Assembly: GCF_946885885.1 (NCBI RefSeq)
Contig: NZ_CAMPHN010000001.1
Location: forward strand, 38,501-102,500
Origin: an uncultured Pseudomonas sp.
Lineage (GTDB): Bacteria; Pseudomonadota; Gammaproteobacteria; Pseudomonadales; Pseudomonadaceae
DNA: 64,000 bases
Reading direction: 5' to 3'
Shown: positions 63,760 through 64,000 of the stretch, piece after piece
How positions within the stretch are numbered: the first letter of the stretch is position 1
Layout: each line of letters starts with the position of its first letter
Notes under the pieces: model-generated
The model's database searches: none
What the model was told of the DNA's origin: nothing
Seen by the model: the letters and a program-made list of their open reading frames with translations, nothing else
Program-made: the position numbers and the translations under genes

Positions 63760-64000
63760 ATTGGGGGCCGCTATCGATACGTGAAGACCCTGTCGGGTTA
63801 CGCGGCGGCCGGCGGCGATGGTGCTGCCTGAACCATGACAGTCGCCGCTAACCCGACCTACGGATTGATGATCGTCCCCACATCCGCTCCCGGATTACGC
63901 CAAGGCTTATTCGGGCTACAGGGGACGAGAGCTTTGCTCACATCCGTCTTTGTCGATACAAGTCAGCAAGCCATCATTCCGGCTGATAGTTACTTTTGTA

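Noticed and set aside
1..64000. CRISPR arrays, tRNA, rRNA or transposase genes
   Set aside because: No repeat-spacer pattern, RNA gene or intact transposase was seen by eye in any part of the window.

Overview
The window reads as about 64 kb of a Pseudomonas or close relative. It is GC-rich overall, carries a classic Pseudomonas REP hairpin (50511-50537) and Anr/Fnr-type operators, and contains a site that matches the chromosomal dif sequence of gammaproteobacteria almost perfectly (42615-42642). The window therefore appears to span the replication terminus.

Layout. (1) 1-170 is the start of a Fur-type iron uptake gene (P19) that leaves the window. (2) 0.4-9.2 kb is the left part of a low-oxygen/stress island: phosphoribosyltransferase, alpha/beta hydrolase, an Fnr-type regulator, a GroEL paralogue, a CapA-like protein, a PRPP synthetase, a small-molecule kinase, a zinc-ribbon protein and a DUF2238 membrane protein. 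(3) 9.2-26.9 kb is a minus-strand biosynthetic cluster: a 31-codon ORF, a KS-AT-DH-ACP polyketide synthase, two cysteine-activating NRPS modules (one ending in a thioesterase, one in a thioester reductase), a small membrane protein, two GMC oxidoreductases and a type II thioesterase. I do not recognise it as a known pathway. (4) 26.9-27.9 kb is decayed sequence. (5) 27.9-34.2 kb is an operon joining Pqi-type MCE lipid-transport genes to an HlyD/DUF2955 efflux pair. (6) 34.8-42.5 kb holds two basic amino-acid decarboxylases, a PotE-like antiporter, a solute-binding protein and a DUF3313 lipoprotein. (7) 42.6-42.7 kb holds the dif site and a second dif-like site in inverted orientation. (8) 42.8-61.2 kb is the right part of the stress island: VKOR-thioredoxin fusion, binding protein, accessory FtsH, a second Fnr-type regulator, PRTase, FocA-like channel, a nine-gene run from formate dehydrogenase through a pyruvate/acetoin dehydrogenase-like E1-E2 to an acyl carrier protein and the channel, Hsp20, a double universal stress protein and a second PRPP synthetase. 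(9) 61.2-64 kb holds a quinone oxidoreductase/LysR pair between repeats.

How it works together. Six perfect TTGAT-N4-ATCAA boxes and one with a single mismatch lie in front of stress-island genes on both sides, and two Fnr-type regulators with the four Fe-S cysteines are encoded inside. This resembles the Burkholderia low-oxygen-activated locus and the Pseudomonas Anr regulon: proteostasis (GroEL, Hsp20, FtsH), Usp, formate/pyruvate oxidation and phosphoribosyl metabolism switched on when oxygen falls. I saw no such box in the 9.2-42.5 kb block, which looks like a set of accessory cargo placed in the terminus between the two halves of the island.

Most notable are the twin parallel-looking Cys modules, both with TubC-type docking domains and with different release domains, served by one PKS; and the paired inverted dif-like sites. 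All functional calls come from reading translated sequence by eye; no database search or alignment was run.
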